Notes under the pieces: model-generated
Told to the model about the DNA's origin: nothing
Seen by the model: only the letters and a program-made list of their open reading frames with translations
Databases searched by the model: none
Shown: positions 54,428-63,583 of the stretch, one piece after another
How the letters are laid out: every line of letters starts with the position of its first letter
Numbering within the stretch: position 1 is the stretch's first letter
Assembly (NCBI GenBank): GCA_038146785.1
Contig: JAYQSI010000017.1
Location: 124,001 to 188,000 of the forward strand
Reading direction: 5' to 3'
Source: VMDJ01 sp038146785
Lineage (GTDB): Bacteria > Pseudomonadota > Gammaproteobacteria > Chromatiales > Chromatiaceae
DNA: 64,000 nucleotides
Position numbers and translations under genes: made by a program

Positions 54428-54839
54428 AAACATACAACGAACGACCTGGCAGAAAGATAAAGAGCTTTTAAGCAACATTCGTTACCAGGTCTTTGTTGAT
54501 GAGCAGAAAGTCCCTATCGAATTAGAAATTGATGACGACGATCCACTCGCAGCTCATGTTTTATGTCTTGTGGATGGTCAACCAGTAGGCACAGGTCGGA
54601 TTCTTCTTGATGGGCATATTGGACGACTCGCAGTATTACAAGCACATCGCAAACAAGGCTACGGCAACAAAATACTCGATCATCTTGAATTAATCGCGCA
54701 AGAGAATGAACTTACTGAGGTGTTCTTAAACGCACAGGTCACCGCAATCCCTTTTTATGAAAAGCGCGGGTATACAGTCATCAGCGATGTATTTGACGAT
54801 GCAGGCATTCCGCATCAAACAATGCGAAAAACGCTATAA
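54420..54839 (+). CDS. GNAT-family acetyltransferase (ElaA/YjdJ-like)
   Basis: 139 residues from the ATG at 54420, which overlaps the end of roxA by 8 bases. The start contains IRYQVFVDEQKVP. The acetyl-CoA motif is RLAVLQAHRKQGYGNKIL, and the late FLNAQVTAIPFYEKRGY is typical of the small GNAT group that includes ElaA. Substrate unknown. It is convergent with nudF with a 6-base overlap. Confidence 0.82.
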   Translation: MSENIQRTTWQKDKELLSNIRYQVFVDEQKVPIELEIDDDDPLAAHVLCLVDGQPVGTGRILLDGHIGRLAVLQAHRKQGYGNKILDHLELIAQENELTEVFLNAQVTAIPFYEKRGYTVISDVFDDAGIPHQTMRKTL

Positions 54840-55430
54840 CCAGCGCTGATTAAGTTCATCTAGATTTATCTGCAGCCACTGCAACGCAATAATAATGCTT
54901 GTGGAATTGAGCTCTTTAAATAACTGACTCACAGCAGCTTCGCGAGGAATCACTAGAGGTCTTATCTCTTCCCCTTCATGTGCAAGCCCATGAACTCCTG
55001 AAACCTTAGCGCTATCAACACAACCCACAAATACGGTTATGCGCTCTGTGGAGCTGCCTGGACTCACAAAGAATTCACCGACTTCAATGAGATCTTGGAG
55101 CTCGCAGCCAGTTTCCTCAACGACTTCACGAGCGGCAACCTCATGAGGCTGCTCATGTGCAATGTCACAAAACCCAGAAACCGTCTCTATGCTCCATGAG
55201 CGATCAGCAACACCCATCAAGCCAATGCGGAACTGCTCGACACACACAATCGCATCCTTACGAGGATCAAAAAGTAATATAGATACGGCCGTTTTACCTT
55301 CTAGGCGCTCACGCACAACAGCAGGACAATCACCCTCTAGAAAACTGCTGTGTTTAACTTTGTATTGCTTTAACGTGAAAAAATGCTCGCTGAGCACGGA
55401 CTCATCGAGAATTTCTACGTCATATTTCAT
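54834..55430 (-). CDS. nudF: ADP-ribose pyrophosphatase (Nudix)
   Basis: 198 residues. The Nudix box begins at the GFCDIA glycine and continues through AAREVVEETGCEL (GX5EX7REUXEEXGU). FFVSPGSSTERITVFVG is typical of the ADP-ribose group. It overlaps pyrF by four bases, so it belongs to a lapA-lapB-pyrF-nudF transcript. Confidence 0.9.
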   Translation of the reverse strand: MKYDVEILDESVLSEHFFTLKQYKVKHSSFLEGDCPAVVRERLEGKTAVSILLFDPRKDAIVCVEQFRIGLMGVADRSWSIETVSGFCDIAHEQPHEVAAREVVEETGCELQDLIEVGEFFVSPGSSTERITVFVGCVDSAKVSGVHGLAHEGEEIRPLVIPREAAVSQLFKELNSTSIIIALQWLQINLDELNQRWL

Positions 55431-56137
55431 GACAAGGCTGAATTAACCTCAGCATTGATCGCTATCAAAGATTCCAACGGGTTTTCAGCTGCGGTTATAG
55501 GTCGCCCAACCACTAGGAAATCAGAACCTGCACGCATTGCATCACCTGGTGTCATAACGCGAGTTTGATCATCCATAGAAGCGGTTGCCGGACGCACACC
55601 TGGCGTCACAAGACGAAAGTCTGCGCTTCGCTCACCTCTCAACACACCTGCTTCTAATGGCGAACACACGACGCCGTCTAATCCACTCGATTCAGTCAGT
55701 GCCGCAAAACGACTGACATTCTCTTGCGGTGACCCTGGATAACCAATTTCAGCCACTTCATCGGCGCTCAAGCTGGTCAGAATGGTTACTGCAATGAGCA
55801 AAGGTCGTGACTGAAGCTTTGCCAAACGATTCGCTGCGGTCTCCATCATCTTACGACCACCTGCAGCGTGAACATTCATCATCCAGACACCTAAATCCGC
55901 ACCCGCTTCACAAGCTGCTGCCACTGTATTTGGAATGTCGTGATACTTAAGGTCGAGAAAAACATCAAAGCCCTTATCAATGACTTTGCGCACGAAATCA
56001 GGACCCAAACGGGTAAACATCTCTTTACCAATTTTCAGGCGACACATCTTGGCATCGAGTTGATCAATCAATTGCCATGCTGAGGCCTCATTGGGGTAAT
56101 CCAAAGCAATGATGATGCGAGGTCCAAGATCCGTCAT
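55427..56137 (-). CDS. pyrF: Orotidine 5'-phosphate decarboxylase
   Basis: Final step of UMP synthesis, 236 residues. ALDYPNEASAW is near the start, and the catalytic block FLDLKYHDIPNTVA has the Asp-Lys pair. The phosphate-binding VTPGVRP near residue 185 and DFLVVGRPIT complete the family pattern. It overlaps lapB by four bases; lapB-pyrF is the E. coli order. Confidence 0.96.
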   Translation of the reverse strand: MTDLGPRIIIALDYPNEASAWQLIDQLDAKMCRLKIGKEMFTRLGPDFVRKVIDKGFDVFLDLKYHDIPNTVAAACEAGADLGVWMMNVHAAGGRKMMETAANRLAKLQSRPLLIAVTILTSLSADEVAEIGYPGSPQENVSRFAALTESSGLDGVVCSPLEAGVLRGERSADFRLVTPGVRPATASMDDQTRVMTPGDAMRAGSDFLVVGRPITAAENPLESLIAINAEVNSALS

Positions 56138-57333
56138 AAAACTTCCTTCACGGTTTTAATTTGATTGTCAGCTTCAATTAATGAGCGGCGTTTAATTGTG
56201 CTCCACGAGTCGCAGCTAGGACATTGCCAATGCAACTGTTTAGCTTCAAAGCCACATTTCTGACATTGATAGTTGATACGTTCTGCCATCAAACGATGCA
56301 AATGTGCACGCACGTTATAAAGCAAATGATCGTTACCCATTGACGGCATCGTACATTGCAGCTCAACCAAGCGAATCAAGCCTGGCATCGATGGATTTTT
56401 TGCAATGTATTCACCTAAGAAACGTGTTGCCTCTGCATCACCCGATTGCTGACGAATAATTTCAGCTAAGAATAACTCTGTACCCTGATTTGGGTGGCGC
56501 TTTACCTGATCTTCAAGGAATGCACGAACACCTCTCATATCGCCTTCACTGCGATAGATATCCACGATCTCACGGATAATTTCAGGCAAATACTCAGGAG
56601 CGCGTTCAGCCGCATCAAGTAATTTCACCAGCGCATCTTTACGTTTGTTTTCCTGAATATCGATACGAGCCAGTAAATGCGTCGCACGAACACACCCTTT
56701 GTAGACATTTAATGCGCGCTTTAGATAGATTCGCGCAACTTCATTATCGCCATCTGCACGAGATTTATTGGCCATCTCGCAGAAGTAATGTGATTTCTGT
56801 AGATCGTGTGTCTCACCACTTTCAATATCGAGTGCTTCAATGGTTTTTAAGCAGGCATCCCAGTCTTTTTCTTGTTGATAAATCTTTACCAAGTTACGCA
56901 ACACGGGCACGACGTACTGGCGACCTTGTTTAAGTTCTAAAAGTAACTGCTCTGCACGGTCGTATAAACCTGAGCGCATGTAATCTTGTGCCAACTCCAA
57001 AACAGCTTGTGCACGTTGCTCACGCGATAAAGCAGGTCGCGCAATCAGGTTTTGGTGGATACGAATCGCTCGCTCAACCTCGCCGCGGCGACGGAAAAGA
57101 TTACCTAAGGCAAGATGAGTCTCAATGGTGTCCGCATCGACCTCTAACATCTCCAAGAAGACATCAATCGCTTTATCGGGCTCTTCGTTAAGAAGGTAGT
57201 TCAGACCTTGGAAATAAACCGGGTTTGCTTCTCGCTCTGACTTTGCTGATTCTTTACGCGCAGCACGAGACGCTGCAAACCAGCCCGAGGCTGCAGCTAG
57301 TGGTAAAAGAAGAATGAGCCATTCAATCTGCAT
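56134..57333 (-). CDS. lapB: Lipopolysaccharide assembly protein B (YciM)
   Basis: Membrane-anchored TPR protein that controls LpxC turnover through FtsH. It has 399 residues. An N-terminal membrane span (about 4-20), repeated TPR helices (about 45-340), and a C-terminal rubredoxin-like zinc domain (YQCQKCGF and WQCPSCDSW) are visible, the diagnostic LapB layout. Confidence 0.95.
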   Translation of the reverse strand: MQIEWLILLLPLAAASGWFAASRAARKESAKSEREANPVYFQGLNYLLNEEPDKAIDVFLEMLEVDADTIETHLALGNLFRRRGEVERAIRIHQNLIARPALSREQRAQAVLELAQDYMRSGLYDRAEQLLLELKQGRQYVVPVLRNLVKIYQQEKDWDACLKTIEALDIESGETHDLQKSHYFCEMANKSRADGDNEVARIYLKRALNVYKGCVRATHLLARIDIQENKRKDALVKLLDAAERAPEYLPEIIREIVDIYRSEGDMRGVRAFLEDQVKRHPNQGTELFLAEIIRQQSGDAEATRFLGEYIAKNPSMPGLIRLVELQCTMPSMGNDHLLYNVRAHLHRLMAERINYQCQKCGFEAKQLHWQCPSCDSWSTIKRRSLIEADNQIKTVKEVL

Positions 57334-57335
57334 GC

Positions 57336-57623
57336 TTACTGATTACTCAAACGAGGCGCTGAAGAGGCTTGCTGCTGCTCAACAATCTTACGCTGACGCT
57401 TTAACGCGATATTTTCGCGCTTGAAACGAAGGTAATAGACACTGCTCGCAAGGCCGCCAAGGATGAGTCCAACACCCAAGGAGAGCAGTAACAAAACACT
57501 CAAAGGTGCTGTGGGTCGATAAAGCCCTAAATCAATCTGAACAGCAGCACTATTCGCCACGGCAAAAGCTGCGCCAAGCGCTGCCAAGATAATCACGATC
57601 AAAAACTTTAAAAAGCCCAGCAT
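57336..57623 (-). CDS. lapA: Lipopolysaccharide assembly protein A (DUF1049)
   Basis: 95 residues with two membrane spans (about 3-22 and 40-62) and a coiled-coil tail. Starts MLGFLKFLIVIILAALG; GLYRPTAPLSVLLLLSLGVG is the family block. GAGGGGTT precedes the ATG at 57623. It lies two bases before lapB. Confidence 0.9.
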   Translation of the reverse strand: MLGFLKFLIVIILAALGAAFAVANSAAVQIDLGLYRPTAPLSVLLLLSLGVGLILGGLASSVYYLRFKRENIALKRQRKIVEQQQASSAPRLSNQ

Positions 57624-57782
57624 GTGAACCCCTCTTAATGATGAAGCCATCATACCAATTCATTGAAGAATAGGCAGTTTTAGTCATCTCGCCCTAATAC
57701 CGCACAGCTAACCTGAATTTGCGGCTTTGAATGCCCTCCTCAACCCGTTAGGCTAAGCAAAACTTATTAAGCAGGATTCATC

Positions 57783-58493
57783 ATGGGACAGTTTCAAGAT
57801 CAAATCGTCGTTATCACCGGTGGCGTGGGTAATGTAGGTAAAGCCACAGCAGCAGCGTTTGCTGATCAGGGCGCTACTGTAGTGCTGCTGGACTACAACG
57901 AAGATGGCTTAAAAGCGGCGCTTGATGGCTTGAACACAAACAATAAAGACGGCTTTACAGTGAATTTGCTCGAAGCTGAAAGCGTCAATTCAGTCATTGC
58001 AGAGATTCAGAAAAAGTATGGCCGGATCGATGTGCTTGCCAATATCGCGGGTGGTTTCACTATGGGTCCAGGCATTGATGAAACACCAGACAAAGATTGG
58101 GAATTCATGATGAATCTCAACGCACGATCTGTTTTCTATGCAAGTCGTGCCGCCCTACCTGACATGATCAAAAAAGCCTCAGGTCGCATTATTAATGTTT
58201 CAGCACGTGCCGCCCTACATGGCGCTGCCAATATGGGTCCTTACTGTGCCTCTAAAGCGGCGGTAAAAACATTGACCGAATCACTCGCTAATGAAACCAA
58301 AGATAAAGGCATTACAGTTAACTGCATCATGCCAGGCACTGTGGATACCCCAGAAAATCGAGAAAGCATGCCAGATGCGAATCACAGCTCGTGGGTACCG
58401 ACTAGCGGGCTGGCCGATGTCATTATGTTTTTAGCTTCAGATGCAGCCACCTACGTCACTGGTGCTGCGATTCCGGTTTACGGACAAAGTTAA
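57783..58493 (+). CDS. Short-chain dehydrogenase/reductase, substrate unknown
   Basis: 236 residues. The cofactor site is GGVGNVGKATAAAF (residues 13-26; the second glycine-rich position is altered relative to GASxGIG), NIAGG replaces NNAG, and the catalytic YCASKAA is near residue 155. D38 after the second strand suggests NAD(H) preference (VVLLDYN). Its stop overlaps the next ATG by one base (TAATG). Confidence 0.82.
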   Translation: MGQFQDQIVVITGGVGNVGKATAAAFADQGATVVLLDYNEDGLKAALDGLNTNNKDGFTVNLLEAESVNSVIAEIQKKYGRIDVLANIAGGFTMGPGIDETPDKDWEFMMNLNARSVFYASRAALPDMIKKASGRIINVSARAALHGAANMGPYCASKAAVKTLTESLANETKDKGITVNCIMPGTVDTPENRESMPDANHSSWVPTSGLADVIMFLASDAATYVTGAAIPVYGQS

Positions 58494-58792
58494 TGGCAGA
58501 CAAAACCTTTGCGATCGCGGTATCGCAAAGCCAAGCACGTAAGATTGCTGAAGCGATAGAAGTCTATGCACATGCGGCTTATCCCATTGGCGGCTCCGAT
58601 TGTGCTCAGGTATCGCGCGACGCCTTATTAGATTCAGCCAAAGCCTTCTCGAGTTTAGAAACAGATGGGATTGTGCAGGTGCGTAAACGACAACGCCGCC
58701 CATTAAAGGCGGCGGTCGATTGGTATTTCAGCTTGGAAGGTCCCGGCGATCACACCTTAGGCCCAGAATTAAGCGATCTCTTTGGGCGTTAA
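58493..58792 (+). CDS. Small protein of unknown function coupled to the dehydrogenase
   Basis: 99 residues, soluble, with two charged basic regions (VRKRQRRPLKAAVDWY). No recognised family. It shares one base with the end of the SDR gene, so the two are probably co-translated. It ends 4 bases into the convergent dapB 3' end. Confidence 0.65.
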   Translation: MADKTFAIAVSQSQARKIAEAIEVYAHAAYPIGGSDCAQVSRDALLDSAKAFSSLETDGIVQVRKRQRRPLKAAVDWYFSLEGPGDHTLGPELSDLFGR

Positions 58793-59589
58793 CGCAGACC
58801 TAACACGTCTTGCATATCGAATAGCCCCGCATCTTTGCTTTCTAACCATGCTGCAGCACGTGCCGCGCCTTTAGCAAAGGTCATACGACTAGAAGCTTTG
58901 TGCGTTATCTCGACGCGCTCGCCTTCTGTGGCAAACCAAACAGTATGCTCACCAACGACATCACCGGCACGAATCGTTTCAAAACCGATGGTCTCGCGGT
59001 CACGCTCTCCGGTTTGACCTTCACGACCGTAAACCGCCACTTTAGCTAAGTCACGCCCAAGTGCATCGGCAACAACCTCACCCATACGCACAGCGGTACC
59101 TGATGGCGCATCTAATTTATGACGGTGATGCGCTTCAATGATTTCGATATCACAGTCATCACCCATCACGCGTGCTGCCATATCTAGTAATTTAAAACAT
59201 AGGTTCACACCCACGCTCATATTCGGCGCGAATACCACGCCGATGTCTTTTGAGGCATCAGCAATTTGAGCTTTCTGCGCATCATCAAAACCGGTTGTAC
59301 CAATCACGATCTTTTTGCCATGCTCACGACAAATCGAGAGGTGATTAAGGGTTGGCGCAAGGCCCGTGAAGTCGATCACCACATCAAAGTCATTCACAAC
59401 CGCGGCTAAATCAGCTGCAATTGTGACGCCTAATTTGCCAACACCGGCCACTTCACCGGCATCAGCACCGATTAAACTTGAGTCTGGATGCTCAGTCGCA
59501 GCGGTCAACTCAAGGCCTTTGGTCATACCAACGGCCTCAATTAAGTTTTTACCCATACGCCCGGCGGCGCCTACTACTGCTACTCGCAT
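58789..59589 (-). CDS. dapB: 4-hydroxy-tetrahydrodipicolinate reductase
   Basis: Lysine/diaminopimelate pathway enzyme of 266 residues. The NAD(P)H motif VVGAAGRMGKNLIEA is at the start, and the substrate/catalytic block EAHHRHKLDAPSGTA is near 155. It lies 21 bases after dnaJ, the Pseudomonas-type dnaJ-dapB arrangement. Confidence 0.96.
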   Translation of the reverse strand: MRVAVVGAAGRMGKNLIEAVGMTKGLELTAATEHPDSSLIGADAGEVAGVGKLGVTIAADLAAVVNDFDVVIDFTGLAPTLNHLSICREHGKKIVIGTTGFDDAQKAQIADASKDIGVVFAPNMSVGVNLCFKLLDMAARVMGDDCDIEIIEAHHRHKLDAPSGTAVRMGEVVADALGRDLAKVAVYGREGQTGERDRETIGFETIRAGDVVGEHTVWFATEGERVEITHKASSRMTFAKGAARAAAWLESKDAGLFDMQDVLGLR

Positions 59590-59610
59590 TTTGTACTCTC
59601 GTGCTGTGTC

Positions 59611-60762
59611 TTAGAGACCAACGTCTTTAAAGAAACCTTTTACCTTATCGAGCCATCCATGTGCGTTCGGATTATGGGTGCTACCACCACCGCGCAATGA
59701 CTCATCAAGTTGCATAATAAGGTCTCGCTGCTCTCCCGTCAGCTTTACTGGCGTCTCAATGATCACTCGACAGATCAAATCGCCTTGAGGGCCTCCACGT
59801 ACAGGCTTTACGCCCTTATTGCGCAGACGGAACATCTTGCCGGTCTGAGTACCTTCAGGAATCTTCAGCTTTACCTTTCCGGTCAGCGTGGGCACCTCAA
59901 TCTCGCCGCCCAATGCCGCATCCGCAAACGACACCGGCATATCGCAATACAAATGGCTATCTTCACGCTCAAAGATAGGATGTGCTTTAACCGCCACTTG
60001 AACGTAAAGATCACCTGCAGGACCACCATTAGCACCTGCTTCACCTTCACCTGATAGGCGAATACGGTCACCGGTATCAACACCCGCAGGCACCTTCACA
60101 GAGAGCGTTTTGGTTTCTTGTACACGGCCTTGGCCATGACAGCTACCACACGGATCATCAATCACGGTACCGCGACCTTGGCAGGTCGGACAGGTTTGCT
60201 GCACAGAGAAGAAGCCCTGAGACATACGTACTTGGCCAGCGCCACCACAGGTACCACACTGCTTTGGTGATGAGCCTTTCTTAGCGCCTGTGCCATCACA
60301 GGTTTTACAGTTGACCATGGTGGGTACTTTGATTTTTACCTCAGTACCTGCAACGGCTTCTTCAAGTGATAGCTCTAAGTTGTAACGAAGATCTGCGCCA
60401 CGCTGAACGCTTGATCTACCGCCACCACCGCGGCGACCTCCACCGAAGATATCGCCGAACACATCACCAAAGATATCGCCAAAATCAGCACCACCGCCGT
60501 GGAAGCCACCTGCGCCACCACCCATTGATGGATCAACACCTGCGTGACCAAACTGATCGTAAGCTGCACGCTTTTGACCATCGGTTAGTACTTCGTAGGC
60601 TTCTTTCGCTTCTTTGAATTTCTTTTCAGCATCTTTCGCCTCATCACCGGTATTACGGTCAGGGTGATACTTCATCGCTAGACGACGATAAGCCTTTTTT
60701 AGTTCAGCCTCAGATGCATTCTTTTGCACTCCAAGGACTTCGTAATAATCTCGTTTTGACAT
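59611..60762 (-). CDS. dnaJ: Co-chaperone DnaJ
   Basis: 383 residues. J domain (1-70) with HPD in YHPDRNTGDE; Gly/Phe-rich region (about 75-115); zinc domain with four CxxCxGxG-type repeats (CKTCDGTG, CGTCGGAG, CPTCQGRG, CGSCHGQG); C-terminal substrate-binding domains. It stimulates DnaK ATPase. Follows dnaK by about 110 bases containing a hairpin. Confidence 0.97.
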   Translation of the reverse strand: MSKRDYYEVLGVQKNASEAELKKAYRRLAMKYHPDRNTGDEAKDAEKKFKEAKEAYEVLTDGQKRAAYDQFGHAGVDPSMGGGAGGFHGGGADFGDIFGDVFGDIFGGGRRGGGGRSSVQRGADLRYNLELSLEEAVAGTEVKIKVPTMVNCKTCDGTGAKKGSSPKQCGTCGGAGQVRMSQGFFSVQQTCPTCQGRGTVIDDPCGSCHGQGRVQETKTLSVKVPAGVDTGDRIRLSGEGEAGANGGPAGDLYVQVAVKAHPIFEREDSHLYCDMPVSFADAALGGEIEVPTLTGKVKLKIPEGTQTGKMFRLRNKGVKPVRGGPQGDLICRVIIETPVKLTGEQRDLIMQLDESLRGGGSTHNPNAHGWLDKVKGFFKDVGL

Positions 60763-60813
60763 AGCGCTTGCTCTTTACAGCTACCGATATTCACATCCGG
60801 CTAAATACAAGAA

Positions 60814-60843
60814 AACGTGCGACCTCTTTCAAAGCCGCACGTT
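60814..60843 (-). terminator. Hairpin between dnaK and dnaJ
   Basis: On the minus strand AACGTGCG pairs with CGCACGTT (8 bp, 14-base loop) followed by TTCTTG. It probably reduces transcription from dnaK into dnaJ. Confidence 0.65.
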
Positions 60844-60871
60844 CAGCTAGTGACCCAGCGAAAGGCGACAA

Positions 60872-62812
60872 TTACTTGTCGTCTTTCACCTCTTCAAACT
60901 CCGCATCAACAACGTCGTCATCAGACGAGGCCTCAGCGCCAGCGGCTCCGGCCGCACCTGCAGCTGCAGCCGCTGCTGCGGCAGCATCGCCACCTTGGCC
61001 ATACAGACGCTCAGCCATCTTTGCAGAAGCTTCCGCCAATGCTTTGGTTTTCTCTTCGATAACCGCAACATCAGAACCTTTAACCGCTTCTTCTAGATCA
61101 GCGATCGCTGCTTCAATCGCTTCCTTCTCGCCAGCTTCAAGCTTGTCATCGCCAAGCTCTTCCATTGACTTCTTGGTTGCGTGAATCATGCCATCTGCTT
61201 GGTTACGTGCAGTGACTAGCTCGTGGAACTTTTTATCCTCTTCAGCATGCGCTTCCGCATCCTTAACCATTTTTTCGATCTCATCATCCGACAAACCAGA
61301 TGAGGCTGTGATCTTGATCGATTGCTCTTTACCTGTTGCTTTATCTTTAGCTGACACGTTCAAGATGCCGTTAGCGTCAATATCGAAGCTAACCTCAATC
61401 TGAGGCACACCGCGTGGTGCTGGCGGAATATCGCTCAAATCGAAACGGCCGAGTGACTTGTTGCCAGCTGCTTGCTCACGCTCACCTTGTAACACGTGAA
61501 CGGTAACCGCTGTTTGGTTGTCATCTGCGGTTGAGAACACTTGTGATGCATTGGTTGGAATCGTGGTGTTCTTCTCGATCAACTTGGTCATCACGCCACC
61601 CATGGTTTCGATGCCCAGTGACAATGGTGTTACGTCGAGCAACAACACGTCTTTTACGTCGCCGCCTAAAACACCACCTTGAATCGCCGCACCCATCGCT
61701 ACCGCTTCGTCAGGGTTCACGTCTTTACGTGGCTCTTTGCCGAAGAAATCAGTAACGGTCTTTTGCACCATTGGCATACGGGTCTGACCACCGACCAAAA
61801 TCACGTCATCAATATCAGAAGCTGATAGGCCCGCATCTTTCAAAGCTGTCTTACATGGATCAAGCGTGCGCTTAACCAAGTCTTCAACCAATGACTCAAG
61901 CTTAGAACGGCTCAATTTGATGTTCATGTGCTTAGGGCCAGAGGCGTCAGCTGTGACGTATGGCAGATTGATATCAGTTTGCTGACCGTTAGACAGCTCG
62001 ATCTTTGCTTTCTCAGCAGCCTCTTTTAAACGCTGCAGCGCTAATGGATCGTTCTTAAGATCAACACCTTGGTCTTTCTTAAACTCTGACACCAAGAAAT
62101 CGATGATGCGCATATCGAAGTCTTCACCACCAAGGAAAGTGTCACCATTGGTTGCCAATACTTCGAACTGATACTCACCATCAACTTCTGCAACTTCGAT
62201 GATTGATACGTCGAAGGTACCGCCACCCAAGTCATAAACTGCTAGCTTCTTATCGCCATTCGACTTATCTAAGCCGTAAGCCAATGCCGCTGCAGTTGGC
62301 TCGTTGATGATGCGCTTAACATCCAAGCCTGCAATCTTGCCCGCATCTTTGGTTGCTTGACGCTGAGAATCGTTAAAGTAAGCAGGAACAGTAATAACTG
62401 CTTCGGTTACTGGCTCGCCAAGATAGTCTTCAGCGGTTTTCTTCATCTTCTGAAGAACCTTTGCCGAGATTTCAGGCGGCGCCATTTTCTTGTCGTTAAC
62501 CTCAACCCATGCATCACCGTTATCAGCACCTACAATCTTGTAAGGCACGATATCTTGGTCACGCTTTACGACATCGTCAGTGAAGCGACGACCGATCAAA
62601 CGCTTAATCGCGAACAAGGTGTTTTTTGGGTTAGTAACAGCCTGGCGCTTTGCGCTCTGACCAACTAGCACCTCACCGTCCTGGGTGTACGCAATGATTG
62701 ATGGGGTTGTGCGGTCGCCTTCGCTGTTCTCAATAACACGCGCCGTTTTGCCGTCCATCACTGACACACACGAGTTGGTTGTACCTAAGTCAATACCAAT
62801 AATTTTGCCCAT
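60872..62812 (-). CDS. dnaK: Chaperone protein DnaK (Hsp70)
   Basis: 646 residues. ATPase domain with GIDLGTTNSCV, the YDLGGGTFDVSI phosphate loop and VGGQTRMP; substrate domain starting about 390 (LLLDVTPLSLGIETMGG); C-terminal lid with Ala-rich and EEVKDDK tail. It is the central chaperone of the heat-shock operon hrcA-grpE-dnaK-dnaJ. Confidence 0.98.
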   Translation of the reverse strand: MGKIIGIDLGTTNSCVSVMDGKTARVIENSEGDRTTPSIIAYTQDGEVLVGQSAKRQAVTNPKNTLFAIKRLIGRRFTDDVVKRDQDIVPYKIVGADNGDAWVEVNDKKMAPPEISAKVLQKMKKTAEDYLGEPVTEAVITVPAYFNDSQRQATKDAGKIAGLDVKRIINEPTAAALAYGLDKSNGDKKLAVYDLGGGTFDVSIIEVAEVDGEYQFEVLATNGDTFLGGEDFDMRIIDFLVSEFKKDQGVDLKNDPLALQRLKEAAEKAKIELSNGQQTDINLPYVTADASGPKHMNIKLSRSKLESLVEDLVKRTLDPCKTALKDAGLSASDIDDVILVGGQTRMPMVQKTVTDFFGKEPRKDVNPDEAVAMGAAIQGGVLGGDVKDVLLLDVTPLSLGIETMGGVMTKLIEKNTTIPTNASQVFSTADDNQTAVTVHVLQGEREQAAGNKSLGRFDLSDIPPAPRGVPQIEVSFDIDANGILNVSAKDKATGKEQSIKITASSGLSDDEIEKMVKDAEAHAEEDKKFHELVTARNQADGMIHATKKSMEELGDDKLEAGEKEAIEAAIADLEEAVKGSDVAVIEEKTKALAEASAKMAERLYGQGGDAAAAAAAAAGAAGAAGAEASSDDDVVDAEFEEVKDDK

Positions 62813-62853
62813 CGGGGTTCTCCGTAAAAACTGGTTTAATTTTGATTAATGTA

Positions 62854-62882
62854 TAAGTGGGGACTGAAATTGGTGTTTCAAG
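62854..62882 (-). promoter_or_regulatory. Sigma-32 promoter of dnaK
   Basis: On the minus strand CTTGAAA (62882-62876) and CCCCACTTA (62862-62854) have a 13-base gap; consensus is CTTGAAA and CCCCATNTA. It lies in the gap after grpE and about 40 bases before the dnaK start. Confidence 0.85.
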
Positions 62883-62898
62883 CCCCTGATCTGATTAT

Positions 62899-63477
62899 TT
62901 ATTCCGCCGCTTCTGGCATCGCCTGAGAGACAACCACCATGGCTGGTCGGATCAAACGTCCATTCAATGAAACGCCCTTCTGCATGACTGCCATCACGGT
63001 GTTTGGCGCCATCTCGGCATTTGGAACCATCGACATGGCTTGATGGAATTCAGGATTGAAAGCCTCTCCCTCAGGATTGATGCGCTCAACGTTGAATTTC
63101 TCCATCACATCGCCAAACATTTTGACGGTGAGCTCAGTGCCTTCACGCAATGACGCCACATCCGCCTCATCGTTTTGCGCGGCTTGAAGTCCAAGCTCCA
63201 AGCTATCCCAAATGGTCAACAACTCACCCACGAACTTATCGAGTGCATATTTGTGCGCTTTTTCGAGCTCCTGAGTGTGGCGACGCTTGAGGTTTTCGAT
63301 TTCTGCGTGAGCGCGAACCAGTTGGTCATAGTGTTCATCAGCTTTCTTTTGCAGTGCTGCGAGCTCAGAAGACATCGCATCTGCATCACCCTCACTGGCT
63401 GAAATCTCTTCTTCCAACACCGCTTCGACGTTTTCTACCGTCTCTTCGACTGGGTTTTCATTCTTCTCATCGCTCAT
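62899..63477 (-). CDS. grpE: Nucleotide exchange factor GrpE
   Basis: 192 residues. The long N-terminal helix (about 40-85, RAHAEIENLKRRHTQELEKA) and C-terminal beta domain (INPEGEAFNPEFHQAM) are the family pattern. It releases ADP from DnaK. Its start is about 90 bases after hrcA and about 78 bases after a sigma-32 promoter. Confidence 0.95.
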   Translation of the reverse strand: MSDEKNENPVEETVENVEAVLEEEISASEGDADAMSSELAALQKKADEHYDQLVRAHAEIENLKRRHTQELEKAHKYALDKFVGELLTIWDSLELGLQAAQNDEADVASLREGTELTVKMFGDVMEKFNVERINPEGEAFNPEFHQAMSMVPNAEMAPNTVMAVMQKGVSLNGRLIRPAMVVVSQAMPEAAE

Positions 63478-63554
63478 GAAAAAGACCTGCTAAGCTATTG
63501 ATAAATAATAATAAGTTTCTCAGCTAAGTCGCTGATTAACCTAAACTTTGCAGG

Positions 63555-63583
63555 TAGATGGGGGTGATTAGCGGGTTTTCAAG
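63555..63583 (-). promoter_or_regulatory. Sigma-32 promoter of grpE
   Basis: On the minus strand CTTGAAA (63583-63577) and CCCCATCTA (63563-63555) with a 13-base gap, a perfect match to the sigma-32 consensus. The -35 box lies inside the last codons of hrcA. Confidence 0.9.
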
